A stretch of 64,000 bases of DNA. Origin: Krasilnikoviella flava. Its GTDB lineage: Bacteria > Actinomycetota > Actinomycetes > Actinomycetales > Cellulomonadaceae. A program made the position numbers and the translations under genes. Of this stretch, positions 52,927-61,700 are shown in pieces. Each line of letters starts with the position of its first letter. Position 1 is the stretch's first letter. Under the pieces are notes generated by a model that made no database searches, was not told the DNA's origin, and saw only the letters and a program-made list of their open reading frames with translations. The stretch spans positions 676,550 through 740,549 of the forward strand of contig NZ_FUZQ01000002.1 in the NCBI RefSeq assembly GCF_900167525.1, in the 5' to 3' direction.

Positions 52927-54189
52927 GTGTCGATCGACACCTTGGCGCCGACGGACGCCCCCGCGATCCTCGAGCACGAGGTGCGCGAGCTGGTACGCCG
53001 CCGCGCCCTCGACCCGGTCCGTGACCGGGCCGGGCTCGAGCGCCTCGTCGCGGAGGCCGCCGCCGACTACGCCGAGCGCGCCACGCGCGGCGTCGTGCCG
53101 GCTCTCGCGGACCCGCAGGGCGCCGCACGGGCGGTCGTCGACGCCCTCGGCGGCCTCGGCCCGCTGCAGCGCTACCTCGACGACCCCGAGGTCGAGGAGA
53201 TCTGGATCAACTCGCCCGCCAAGGTCTTCGTCGCGCGGCGCGGCGTCCCGGAGCTCACGACGACGATCCTCACCGCCGCGCAGGTGCGCGACCTCGTGGA
53301 GCGGATGCTCAAGGCGTCCGGCCGCCGTCTCGACCTGAGCAGCCCCTTCGTCGACGCCTCCCTGCCGGGCGGCGAGCGGTTGCACGTCGTGATCCCGGAC
53401 GTCACGCGCGAGCACATGGCCGTCAACATCCGCAAGCACCTGGTGCGCGCGGACCACCTCGACCACCTGGTGCGCCTCGGCTCGCTCACGTCGCACGCCG
53501 CCGCCTTCCTCGACGCGGCGGTGCGGGCCGGGCTGAACGTGCTGGTCTCGGGCGCGACGCAGGCGGGCAAGACGACGATGCTCAACGCGTTGGCCGGCTC
53601 GATCCCCGCAGGGCAGCGGGTGATCTCCTGCGAAGAGGTCTTCGAGGTGCGCTTCGCGGCCCGTGACCACGTGGCCATGCAGTGCCGGCAGCCCAGCCTG
53701 GAGGGCACCGGGGAGATCCCGCTGCGCCGTCTGGTCAAGGAGGCGCTGCGGATGCGGCCGGACCGGATCGTCATCGGCGAGGTGCGCGAGGCCGAGAGCT
53801 TCGACATGCTCGTGGCGCTCAACGCCGGGATCCCGGGGATGTGCACCGTGCACGCGAACTCGGCCCGCGAGGCCGTCACGAAGATGTGCACGCTGCCGCT
53901 GCTCGCGGGCGAGAACGTGTCCGACCGCTTCGTCGTCCCGACTGTCGCGTCGGCGATCGACCTCGTGGCGCACCTCGACGTGGCGTCGGACGGTGCCCGG
54001 CAGGTGCGCGAGATCGTCGCCGTGACGGGTCGCGTCGAGGGGGACCGCGTCGAGACCGCCGGCATCTTCCACCGGCTGCCCGCCGAGCAGGGCGGCGACC
54101 TGGTGCGCGGCGACGGCTTCCCGCCGGGGGAGGAGCGCTTCGCCCGTGTCGGCGTCGACGTCCGCGCCCTCCTGGCCGGGGGCCGCTGA
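52927..54189 (+). CDS. cpaF: CpaF/TadA-type pilus secretion ATPase
   Basis: 420 aa. Powers Tad (Flp) pilus assembly or DNA-uptake pili. Walker A SGATQAGKTTM, Asp-box region and Walker B/His-box GEVREAESFDML and CTVHANSAREA are present. I use GTG 52927, since the upstream in-frame ATG lies in a non-coding region with stop-rich context in relatives. It is followed directly by tadB and tadC, giving the standard order. Confidence 0.93.
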   Translation: MSIDTLAPTDAPAILEHEVRELVRRRALDPVRDRAGLERLVAEAAADYAERATRGVVPALADPQGAARAVVDALGGLGPLQRYLDDPEVEEIWINSPAKVFVARRGVPELTTTILTAAQVRDLVERMLKASGRRLDLSSPFVDASLPGGERLHVVIPDVTREHMAVNIRKHLVRADHLDHLVRLGSLTSHAAAFLDAAVRAGLNVLVSGATQAGKTTMLNALAGSIPAGQRVISCEEVFEVRFAARDHVAMQCRQPSLEGTGEIPLRRLVKEALRMRPDRIVIGEVREAESFDMLVALNAGIPGMCTVHANSAREAVTKMCTLPLLAGENVSDRFVVPTVASAIDLVAHLDVASDGARQVREIVAVTGRVEGDRVETAGIFHRLPAEQGGDLVRGDGFPPGEERFARVGVDVRALLAGGR

Positions 54190-55046
54190 TGGGGGTCGTG
54201 GTCGGGCTGCTGCTCGGGGCGGGCCTGGCGTGCGTCTGGCTGTCGTGCTGGGAGGCTCCGGCGCGTCCGCGCCGCCGGGTGGGCCGTTCCGCCGCCGTGC
54301 AGGACCTGCTCGTCCAGGCCGGCGCGCCGTCGGTGACCCCGGCGGCACTGTGGTGGCTCAGCGCGATGGCGGGCGTCGTGGTGCTGCTCGCCGGGCTGGC
54401 GCTCACCCGCTCGCCCGCCATCGCCGGGTGTTTCGCCCTCATGTCGGCCGCGGCGCCCGAGATGCTCGTGCGGGTGCGTGCGCGGCGGCGCCGGCGGGAC
54501 CTGCGGGAGGTATGGCCGGAGGTGGTCGATCACTTGGCGTCGGGTGTGCGGGCCGGGCTGTCGCTGCCGGAGGCCGTGGCCCAGCTGAGCGAGCGCGGCC
54601 CGGTCGAGCTCCGCGAGCCGTTCTCCCGCTTCGCGGCGGACTACCGGGCGACCGGCCGCTTCGGGGAGTGCCTCGACCTGCTCAAGGCGCGGCTGGCCGA
54701 CCCGGTGGCGGACCGGATCGTCGAGGCCCTGCGACTCACGCGCGAGGTGGGCGGCACCGACCTGGGTCGGCTGCTGCGCACGCTGTCGACGTTCCTGCGC
54801 GAGGACGCGCGGACGCGCGGCGAGCTCGAGGCGCGGCAGTCGTGGACCGTGAACGGGGCCAGGCTCGCGGCGGCGGGCCCGTGGGTGGTCCTGGCATTCC
54901 TCGCGACCCGCCCGGAGACGGCGCAGGCCTACAACTCGGCCGCCGGTGTCGCGGTCCTCGCGGCCGGTGCGGCCACGTCGGTGCTGGCCTACTGGCTGAT
55001 GCGACGCATCGGCCGGTTGCCCGAGGAGGGGCGGGTGCTGCGATGA
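54189..55046 (+). CDS. tadB: TadB-type pilus assembly inner-membrane protein
   Basis: 285 aa, type II secretion F-domain (GspF) protein. Membrane segments near both termini bracket the cytoplasmic F domain: EVVDHLASGVRAGLSLPEAV and later LRLTREVGGTDLGRLLRTL. The ATG overlaps the cpaF stop by one base (TGATG). It forms the platform with TadC, and full length here, in contrast with its neighbour. Confidence 0.92.
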   Translation: MGVVVGLLLGAGLACVWLSCWEAPARPRRRVGRSAAVQDLLVQAGAPSVTPAALWWLSAMAGVVVLLAGLALTRSPAIAGCFALMSAAAPEMLVRVRARRRRRDLREVWPEVVDHLASGVRAGLSLPEAVAQLSERGPVELREPFSRFAADYRATGRFGECLDLLKARLADPVADRIVEALRLTREVGGTDLGRLLRTLSTFLREDARTRGELEARQSWTVNGARLAAAGPWVVLAFLATRPETAQAYNSAAGVAVLAAGAATSVLAYWLMRRIGRLPEEGRVLR

Positions 55047-55831
55047 CCGCGCCCTGGTTCTCCGGCGTCGGTGCGCTGGTGGGGCTGCTCGGCGGCCTCG
55101 GCATCCTGCTCGTGATCTCGCGGGTCCGCGCGCGCCGGGCGACGCTCGACCAGCGACTGGCCCCGGCGCTGCGCCCGCGCGACGCCACGTCCGGACTGCT
55201 GCGCGAGCAGCCCACCCACACGCCGTTCCCCGTCCTCGAGCGCCTGCTCGCGCCGTGGATCGCGGACGCCGCGCACTGGTTCGAGCGGCTCGGGTCGTCC
55301 CGCGCGGACGTGCGCCGACGCCTGGACCGCGCGGGCTGGCACGAGAGCGTCGAGGCGTTCCGGGCGCGCCAGGTCGTCTCGGCCGCACTCGGGCTGGCGG
55401 CCGGCCTCGTGCTCGCGCTGCTCCTCGCCGCCACGCGCGGGTCGTCGCCGGTACCCCTGGCGGCGCTCGTCCTGCTGTGCGGTGCCACCGGTTTCGTCCT
55501 GTGCGACCAGTGGCTGAGCCGCGCCGTGCAGCGCCGTGAGGAGCGGATGCTCGCCGAGTTCCCGACCGTCGCCGAGCTGCTCGCCCTCGCCGTCACGGCG
55601 GGCGAGGGTCCCGTGCCCGCGCTCGAGCGGGTCGCGACCACGGCCCGCGGCGAGATCTCCGGCGAGATCTCCACGATGCTCGCCGACGTCCGAGCCGGCG
55701 CGCCGATCGCGACCGCTCTGACGGCGATGGCCGACCGGACCGGACTGTCCTCGCTCACGCGCTTCGCCGAGGGCGTCGCCGTGGCGCTGGAGCGCGGCAC
55801 CCCGCAATCGCCTATAACGCTGCTACCGTAG
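55043..55831 (+). pseudogene. tadC: tadC, 3' end lost to an integrated element
   Basis: 262 codons, of which the last nine are foreign. The protein begins with a membrane segment and the F domain (EFPTVAELLALAVTAGEGPV) and is normal up to AVALERGTP; intact TadC continues for about 50 residues with a final membrane helix. Instead it reads PQSPITLLP and stops, where the serine-recombinase gene begins. The missing 3' part should lie past the right edge of the element. ATG overlaps the tadB stop. Confidence 0.85.
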
Positions 55832-55833
55832 CA
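55821..55833. promoter_or_regulatory. palindrome upstream of integrase
   Basis: TGCTACCGTAGCA, perfect 6-bp arms around one base, ending 3 nt before the integrase GTG. TATAAC at 55813-55818 could be the -10 of its promoter. The palindrome may bind a regulator or belong to the recombined attachment site. Confidence 0.5.
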
Positions 55834-55836
55834 ACG

Positions 55837-57363
55837 GTGAGAGCACTTGTCTACGTCCGGCTGTCCGACTGGCGCGGCGAGGAGGACCCGAGCCTGAGCC
55901 CGCAGGGGCAGGAGGAAGCGGGGCGCGCGTACTGCAAATCTAAGGGCTGGGACGTCGTGGACGTCGTGCGGGACCTCGACCAGTCCGGCAGTGACAAGGG
56001 GCTGGGGCTCAGCCGTCCGGGCATCAAGGAACTACGAACGTATTACGGCAAGGCTGATGCCGTGGTGTTCAAACGCCTTGACCGCCTCGCACGCGACGTT
56101 GCCGACTTCGGAGCGCTCATGAAGGAGGCGAGGGCTAACGGAATGGCGCTCGTATCCATCAACGAGGGCGTCGATATGACAACCGACCAAGGCGAGTTCT
56201 TCGCAACAATCGTCATGGCTTTTGCTCAGATGGAATCGCGCATGATTGCCGCGAGGGTCAAGGATGGGCGTAGGGAGCAGCGCACTGCCCGACGCTGGGG
56301 CGGGGGATTCACGCCCTGGGGCTATGAAAGCGCACCGAACCCTGATGGTCCGGGAAGGGTACTCATCGTCAAGAAGGACGAGGCGGAGATCCTAAAGGAA
56401 TGTGCCGCAAGGGTCGTACGCGGCGAATCTCTCTACTCCATCGGGCAAGATCTCGTGAGGCGAGGCGTTCCGGGCAAGCGCTCGGGCACGTGGGACGCAA
56501 CCAAGATCAAGCGCATTGTCACGTCACCTGCGAGTGTTGGCGTGATGATGCATGGCAAAGAGCCATTGAGGGACGAGCTCGGCCTACCCGTCAGGGCGTG
56601 GCCGGCAGCGCTTGACCCTGACTTGCAGGCTCAGGCGCGCGCCGCGCTCAAGCCGGGCAAGAAGTCTGGTCAGGTGAAGCGACAGAAGGCCGCGCGCCTT
56701 CTTTCGGGGCTGATTGTCTGCCCGTCCTGCCGTCGCTCGCTGGCACTCAAGAGCGTTAGAGGAGTCGTCCAGTATGCGTGTTCGTCGCGCGCTAGAGGCC
56801 TTGCATGTGCGGGCGGTGTCAGTGTCCGGGCAGAGTCTGCCGAGTCCGAGGTGGAGCGTCGCCTACTGCTAAAGATCGGCTCGTGGAGGCGGCTCTTGGA
56901 CGTCGCACGTGAGGTTGCGCCGGACCGGGAAGCCTTAAGGGACATCGAGCAAGCGCTTGGAGAGATCGGCATGGCGTTTCAGGAGCCCACGGCCGACGTT
57001 CCCGCCCTTGTCGCACGTCGGGACGCGCTACTACAAATGCGCGAAAATCTCGGGGTGACAGAGCCCGTGCACGAGACCGTCGAGTCAAGCACGACCGTTC
57101 GTGAGGAGTGGGACCACGGGGATGTGATCGACCGGCAGAAGCTCCTTCAGGAGTACGTCAGAAGAGTCACCGTGCGTCCGTCGCAAGGGCGTAGAGGATT
57201 CTCCCCGGACCGCATCGTCATTGAGTGGGGAGAGTTCCTGACGATCGACCAGCCGGAGCACGGACTCATTGGTGAGGGGTTCTGGATTACTTCGGACGAT
57301 CCCGAGACGCTGCGGCGCATTCAGGAACCGCCGCAGCGGGCGGAAGGCTCGCTGACGGTCTGA
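55837..57363 (+). CDS. large serine recombinase (phage integrase)
   Basis: 508 aa. The resolvase domain occupies 1-150: catalytic Ser10 in VYVRLSD, then the arginine-rich VVFKRLDRLARDVADFG and AQMESRMIAAR. A recombinase domain follows with GESLYSIGQDLVRRGVPGK, then a zinc ribbon (CPSCRRSLALK ... CSSRARGLACAG; about 295-330) and a coiled-coil region near 350-410. Lies at the element edge, as is normal for this class. GTG start. Confidence 0.95.
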   Translation: MRALVYVRLSDWRGEEDPSLSPQGQEEAGRAYCKSKGWDVVDVVRDLDQSGSDKGLGLSRPGIKELRTYYGKADAVVFKRLDRLARDVADFGALMKEARANGMALVSINEGVDMTTDQGEFFATIVMAFAQMESRMIAARVKDGRREQRTARRWGGGFTPWGYESAPNPDGPGRVLIVKKDEAEILKECAARVVRGESLYSIGQDLVRRGVPGKRSGTWDATKIKRIVTSPASVGVMMHGKEPLRDELGLPVRAWPAALDPDLQAQARAALKPGKKSGQVKRQKAARLLSGLIVCPSCRRSLALKSVRGVVQYACSSRARGLACAGGVSVRAESAESEVERRLLLKIGSWRRLLDVAREVAPDREALRDIEQALGEIGMAFQEPTADVPALVARRDALLQMRENLGVTEPVHETVESSTTVREEWDHGDVIDRQKLLQEYVRRVTVRPSQGRRGFSPDRIVIEWGEFLTIDQPEHGLIGEGFWITSDDPETLRRIQEPPQRAEGSLTV

Positions 57364-57381
57364 CGGTCTGACGGTCTGACG
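57352..57381 (+). repeat. 8-bp tandem repeat at the integrase stop
   Basis: CTGACGGT repeated three times plus a partial copy; the stop codon TGA lies in the second unit. Slippage here would extend or change the C-terminus slightly. Confidence 0.75.
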
Positions 57382-57406
57382 CAGCGTCGGCGCCCGGATA
57401 CACGAA

Positions 57407-57448
57407 AAGACCCCTCTACCGGCGTACAGAACGCTGTAGAGGGGTCTT
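57407..57448. terminator. bidirectional terminator between integrase and lsr2
   Basis: AAGACCCCTCTAC (57407-57419) pairs perfectly with 57436-57448 around a 16-nt loop; A-rich and T-containing flanks are on both sides. It separates the converging integrase and lsr2 genes. Confidence 0.85.
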
Positions 57449-57465
57449 CGTGGCTGGTGCTAGTG

Positions 57466-57834
57466 CTACTTGCCGACCTGGACGGTCTCGCCCGTCGCCT
57501 TCTCGTATGCCTCGACCAGGGCGTGGCTCGGCCGGCCTCGGTCGGCCACACTGAAGCCGTTGGCCCGGCCCCAGTCCTTGACCCGCCCGTAGATGCCAGG
57601 GTTGCCGACCGTGCCCTGACGGTTGAGCCGGGACGTCGGGACGGTGCGTGCTGCTCGGCGGGAGATCTTGCGGCCTGCTTTGACGTAGGGGTCGAGCAGG
57701 CGGAACAGCTCGGCGGCTTCGTCCTTCGTCAGGTCGACCTCAAAGGACGAGTCCTGTACGGCGAAGGTGTACTGCTCGGCACCTTCAGCGCCGGAAAGGT
57801 CGCTGTAGGTGGTGGTCTCGATCCGCTGGGCCAT
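57466..57834 (-). CDS. lsr2: Lsr2-family nucleoid-associated protein (element-borne)
   Basis: 122 aa. Lsr2 bridges AT-rich DNA and silences foreign genes. The N-terminal dimerisation part is FAVQDSSFEVDLTKDEAAEL and the DNA-binding part is near the C-terminus (VKDWGRANGFSVADRGR; the AT-hook-like RGR is intact). Elements that carry their own copy are known among mycobacteriophages. It may silence the element's genes or interfere with host Lsr2. Confidence 0.93.
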   Translation of the reverse strand: MAQRIETTTYSDLSGAEGAEQYTFAVQDSSFEVDLTKDEAAELFRLLDPYVKAGRKISRRAARTVPTSRLNRQGTVGNPGIYGRVKDWGRANGFSVADRGRPSHALVEAYEKATGETVQVGK

Positions 57835-57885
57835 GGCCGTGAGGTTATCGCACGCACAGGGCGTTCCGAGGTGGACGAGCGGCGG

Positions 57886-58206
57886 TCACAGATGCTCGGA
57901 CCCGGGGCGGCTCAGGTCCACATCAGCAAGGTTGTAGTGCCCTTTCCAGGTGGGTTGACGGGCAACCCTTCCGGGCAGGGTGCGCCAGCCATTGAGCTTC
58001 TCAATCGGCCAGGCGGAGACGATCGGGACGCAGGACGGGCAAGGCGGCGCGGTCACGGTGAAACCGAGCTGAGTGCCGTTGGCCAGGTGTACTGCACAGA
58101 GCAGGCACAGGCCAGCTCGCTCGGCGTACCTGACGATGCGCTGGTGGTCTCGGGCTTCGCTGAACGACTCGGGGGTGGAGGCGACAGTCACAGAGGCTCT
58201 CTCCAA
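57886..58206 (-). CDS. small zinc-finger-like protein
   Basis: 106 aa. One CxxC pair at CLLC and one at CPSC, 20 or so residues apart, would form a zinc ribbon. The C-terminus is basic and aromatic (ARQPTWKGHYNLADVDL). Stop and start are compatible with co-transcription with lsr2 (51 nt apart). No family recognised. Confidence 0.6.
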   Translation of the reverse strand: MERASVTVASTPESFSEARDHQRIVRYAERAGLCLLCAVHLANGTQLGFTVTAPPCPSCVPIVSAWPIEKLNGWRTLPGRVARQPTWKGHYNLADVDLSRPGSEHL

Positions 58207-58394
58207 CGAGAACGAAGGGAACCCGGCTCTTCGCTGAACCAGGCTCTCTCATGGGTGAGTGGTGGGGGATGGGCAGGCGGCATGCACACGTGCGGGAGCA
58301 CAGGGGCCGTGAGTGTGGATCTCAGGGCTTCGGGCCCTGATCACCCATGAAGCCCTGAGGTCCATGCCTGAAGGGCTCGTGCGGCCCGGTGGCC

Positions 58395-58613
58395 CTACCG
58401 GAAGACCAGCCGGAGTGCTGCGGCGCGCTCGACCTCGTGAGGGTCGGCGTCGGGGTCCGCCTTCCGGTAGTTCACCCGAGCGCGGTATGCGGCCTGGCGG
58501 CAACGGTTAGAACAGAAAGTCATGGTCCAGTTGTCATGCTCAGGGAGCGGCTCGGCGCATCGGGCGCAGAGATCGAAGTTCCAGCGGCGCAGGGCCTCGG
58601 CCTGGTCGATCAC
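58395..58613 (-). CDS. small zinc-finger protein
   Basis: 72 aa. LCARCAEPLPEHDN and FCSNRCRQAAYRARVNY give a C-x2-C / C-x3-C site like those in short phage and plasmid proteins that end in a CRQxxYRxR helix. Its ATG overlaps the stop of the large upstream gene by 4 nt (ATGA), so they are translationally coupled. Confidence 0.7.
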   Translation of the reverse strand: MIDQAEALRRWNFDLCARCAEPLPEHDNWTMTFCSNRCRQAAYRARVNYRKADPDADPHEVERAAALRLVFR

Positions 58614-59719
58614 GCTGCTGCCTCGATGGTGAAGGTTGCCTTGTAGACACTGACCGTGCCCCGGTCCTGGCGCTGGTAGTAGCCGCCCTTGAGCTGCATG
58701 AGAACGTCGCCAACGCTCATCGTCTCGCGGGTTACCTTCGCCTCACGGACCCGCCCGAGGTGAGGGGTCACCCCGCCGACACGCGAGGCCATCACGCGCT
58801 CGACCAGAGCGCCAACGTCACCGACACGGTCCCCCATGCCCTCGTTGACCCAAACGTCAAAGATGGCTTCGATCGTGATCCGACGGACACCCTTGGCGGC
58901 ATTGTTCGCGGTGACCGAGTGGTTGATGATCTTCACACCGAGGGCGTGTACATCCACGTTCGTGGCGAATCCACGATCGTTTGTAGTAGCCGCCTGATAA
59001 GCCGGACTGCCCTTGACGAGCGTAACAATGTGATCGACAAAGCCACTGACGGTGTGATCGCCTAGCGTCCCGCTGGGGATGCTTGGAAGGTCAGGGAAAA
59101 TCGAGTTCACGGAGAAGGTCACGGAGTCCACCAGGTCCTGTGTGCCTACACTGGACATGCTTACCTGTCCGGCCTTCGAGTAGTGCCGGTTCAGGCGGGT
59201 CTCGATGTCCTGACCGTTGATGGGGGTTCCCGCCCATCCTGGACGGAAGAACTTGCCGTGGACGATGCCCTTGTACGAGCCGAAAGGCTCCGTGCTCCAA
59301 CCCTTGTCGGCCCGTTCGGCGGCGTGAGGCTGCACGAGGAACATGGCGGGAACGTCGCTAGGCGCCTCAGCGGGCGCCTTCTCCACGACATGCACGGGGA
59401 CCATCAGCTCCTCGGCCATGACGTCGGCCAGCGCCTCAGCGACCCACGGTCGGAACGGTGCGCGATCCTCGAGTTCCTTCACGGCCTTCTCGGCGCCGTC
59501 GAGCAGTAGTTGAGCCCGATCTGCGGCGGCGAGGCCGCGCGCGTAGTCGTCTGGCGTCACGGACTCGTCGCCCGACGTGAGGCGCGCCTTCAGGTCGGCT
59601 ACATCCGCCTGGGCGGTCGTGAGTACATCCGCGTGCGCAGTCACCTTCGTCTGGGCGGTCGTGAGTGCCGCGGCGTGGAGCTCGAACTTGTCGGAGGTCT
59701 TCGTGGTCTTGGTGGCCAA
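58610..59719 (-). CDS. large unrecognised element protein
   Basis: 369 aa if started at TTG 59719, which has AAGGGG 7 nt upstream; the open frame runs to 60010. N-terminal 95 residues look helical and coiled (ALTTAQTKVTAHADVLTTAQ). A central globular region has EPFGSYKGIVHGKFFRPGW and a C-terminal region GVRRITIEAIFDVWVNEGM and the closing VYKATFTIEAA. No motif or signal I recognise. Frames upstream of 59719 pass through a GGGGTCC repeat, so the true start is uncertain. Confidence 0.6.
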   Translation of the reverse strand: MATKTTKTSDKFELHAAALTTAQTKVTAHADVLTTAQADVADLKARLTSGDESVTPDDYARGLAAADRAQLLLDGAEKAVKELEDRAPFRPWVAEALADVMAEELMVPVHVVEKAPAEAPSDVPAMFLVQPHAAERADKGWSTEPFGSYKGIVHGKFFRPGWAGTPINGQDIETRLNRHYSKAGQVSMSSVGTQDLVDSVTFSVNSIFPDLPSIPSGTLGDHTVSGFVDHIVTLVKGSPAYQAATTNDRGFATNVDVHALGVKIINHSVTANNAAKGVRRITIEAIFDVWVNEGMGDRVGDVGALVERVMASRVGGVTPHLGRVREAKVTRETMSVGDVLMQLKGGYYQRQDRGTVSVYKATFTIEAAA

Positions 59720-60157
59720 CTTGTTCCCCTTGTTGCGCCCACCCTTGGGCGCGATTGTCGTAGTGAGTTTGTGACTGCCTCGCGAGCCTCTTCCGGCTCG
59801 TCGGGGTCCGGGGTCCGGGGTCCGGGGTCCGGGGTCCGGGGTGACATCCGGTTGGTCTTGTTCCGATCCTCCCTGAACATCGCTTCCACCTTGTGGGGAA
59901 GAGCGCGACGGCGCACACGCCCTCGGTCGGGAAGGAACCGGGCGGCGTGTGCACACAGTCCTCGGAGTTCGGCTTCGTCGCTGTAAGGACGCCCCCGCTG
60001 AGACCTGCACGCTTCGGCGAGTTCTGCACGCGGCTCAGGTGACGCTTGCGCTCCGAGTGCTGGAAGCGCTTGATCCGGTCAGGTGCCGGTACGTCGAGCC
60101 CTGGCTCCGTGTCCGCGGCGAAGTCAGCGTGGACGGCGTCGAGCGCGGTCGGCGCGT
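59720..60157. other. repeat-bearing stretch with uncertain reading frame
   Basis: All three minus-strand frames remain open for 60 to 150 codons here because of GC-rich repeats. Frame 1 continues into the large protein; a second starts MQNSPKRAGLSGG near 60029; a third starts MFREDRN at 59880 with a plausible ribosome-binding site. No plus-strand gene is convincing. Confidence 0.4.
59803..59842. repeat. 7-bp tandem repeat GGGGTCC, about 5.7 copies
   Basis: Forty nt of a perfect heptamer. Because seven is not a multiple of three, each gain or loss of a unit shifts the reading frame of any gene reading across it. On the minus strand it encodes PDPGPRTPDPGPR in the long frame. Confidence 0.95.
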
Positions 60158-60695
60158 TCAGGGGTCATGTTTGGGGGCCAAATAGAGAGGAACGTACACG
60201 TTCCCCGTTGGAGAGGCCGGGGAGTAGTAGCTGGGTGCGCTCACGCAGCACCGAGAAAGTTGGAAATGAGGCAGGCACACTTCACCTTCGGAAAAGATGG
60301 GGTGAATCCTTTGCCGTGTGCCGGCCAGGGTGCGAGCCATGGTGTACACGCCCACAGTCTCGACTGCCTGGGAGGTCGCCCCGATTCCGTATCGCGTCGT
60401 CTCGGTGCGACGGAACCTCCGCTCGATCCGACGACGCTTGGCGGCAAGGGTGGCTCTGCCGTCGCGGGATGACTTGACCCGGTGGCGGTATCCACGGAGC
60501 GCAGCGAGGTTGGACTCTCGATGGTCGTCAACGGGTCGAACATGGTCCACGTCGGTCGCAGCCTCCCGAGCACCGCTCGTTGTACTGGTCTCGGTGCGCG
60601 CCTCGGTAGCCGTCACGATGCAGCACACGACGTCGGATGGCCTCCATGTCGGACGGGAGGCGGGAGCGACCGTCGGAGCCGCCCCACAACGCCAT
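60158..60695 (-). pseudogene. HNH endonuclease remnant, frameshifted
   Basis: Starts at ATG 60695 with MALWGGSDGRSRLPSDMEAI and HRDGYRG, the typical start of phage HNH proteins that precede terminase genes. After about 43 codons the frame is wrong; removing one G at about 60562-60567 restores ATDVDHVRPVDDHRESNLAA, the HNH core, then KSSRDGRATLAAKRRR. The usual zinc cysteines are changed (GYRC to GYRG; two C to R before and after the H). The core similarity ends near 60375, though the frame stays open to 60158. Confidence 0.65.
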
Positions 60696-60908
60696 TTGGT
60701 GCGATTTTGGCTGCTATGGGTTGAACTGGGTCAGGCGCGCGTGGGCGCTCCGAAACACTGGCGGAACGTCACCGGAGGTCACGGCTCGATAACGGTTGCC
60801 GTGGGCGCCCAAGAGCGGTTGACCCTGATGCCTGATGCATGGAACAGTTCAAGAGATCGCAAACAGACTTTGCGACGAGCCAAAAATCCAACGAAGGAGA
60901 CTCGTCTC

Positions 60909-61670
60909 GTGAAGAGAACTGCACTCTCTACCGCAACGGCGCTGGTGATTTCCGGGGTGATCGTAGCTGGCACAGCACTCCCGGCGCAGGCCGCAATCTA
61001 CACGTGGTTCGACCGCAATGGGACGGCCGGAACTCGCTACTACGACCACGTAGTGGGAAGCCAGGCGGATAGCTTCAGCCGGACCGGTGTGCATGCCGAG
61101 GTGGACGGAAGCGGATACACCTGGCAGACGAGCGTTTGGTTCGGATCTTATACTACTACGGGTTCAGCGAGCGCGACGATCACTGGACCGCGGAGCTTTA
61201 ACAAGACATCCTTCCGCATCACAAACGCGGTTGGCACCGGTTCCATCGGAATGAAGGCGTGGCTCACTGATGCCAGAATGGCTGGCTTTGCCAGCTCTGA
61301 CGCCGCTGAGCTGGAGCCAGATCCGGAAGTCTCCTCGTCTGGGTCCGCCGGCGAGATCGCGGCCGACGAGATCCGCGCGGATAGCGTTGAAGGGCGCGAC
61401 ATCACGAAGGTTGGTGCAGACGAGCAGGTGGAGTTCTGGGCCAGCGAAAGCGACGACGCCGCTGAGATTTGCCTGTACACGACCTGGGAAGAGTACGCAG
61501 CGTATACTTGCGAAGAGTCGTCGGCTGTGCAGGCCGTGGGAATCAGGAGCGAGGCGTCCGGTCCGGAATTCGAATCTGAACTTGAAATCCCCGCGGAGAA
61601 CGAGCGCACGCTGTCGTCGGGTGGGAGCCTTAGCGATGGAGTCACGTTCTCGGTGAACCACCTGGATTGA
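60909..61670 (+). CDS. secreted protein of unknown function
   Basis: 253 aa. GTG 60909 with AAGGAG 9 nt upstream; the frame runs on upstream but has no coding character there. Signal peptide at residues 1-28 (VKRTALSTATALVISGVIV...ALPAQA) with an AxA cleavage site. The mature protein has an aromatic, beta-like first half (AIYTWFDRNGTAG; YTWQTSVWFGSYTTTG) and a strongly acidic second half with a Cys pair in EICLYTTWEEYAAYTCEES. No family recognised. Confidence 0.75.
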   Translation: MKRTALSTATALVISGVIVAGTALPAQAAIYTWFDRNGTAGTRYYDHVVGSQADSFSRTGVHAEVDGSGYTWQTSVWFGSYTTTGSASATITGPRSFNKTSFRITNAVGTGSIGMKAWLTDARMAGFASSDAAELEPDPEVSSSGSAGEIAADEIRADSVEGRDITKVGADEQVEFWASESDDAAEICLYTTWEEYAAYTCEESSAVQAVGIRSEASGPEFESELEIPAENERTLSSGGSLSDGVTFSVNHLD

Positions 61671-61700
61671 TAGATCGTCAGAGCAAGGGAGGGCTGAGCA

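Noticed and set aside
60318..60908. Upstream extension of the secreted protein frame
   Set aside because: Signal peptide and ribosome-binding site place the start at GTG 60909; the upstream part is antisense to the HNH remnant.
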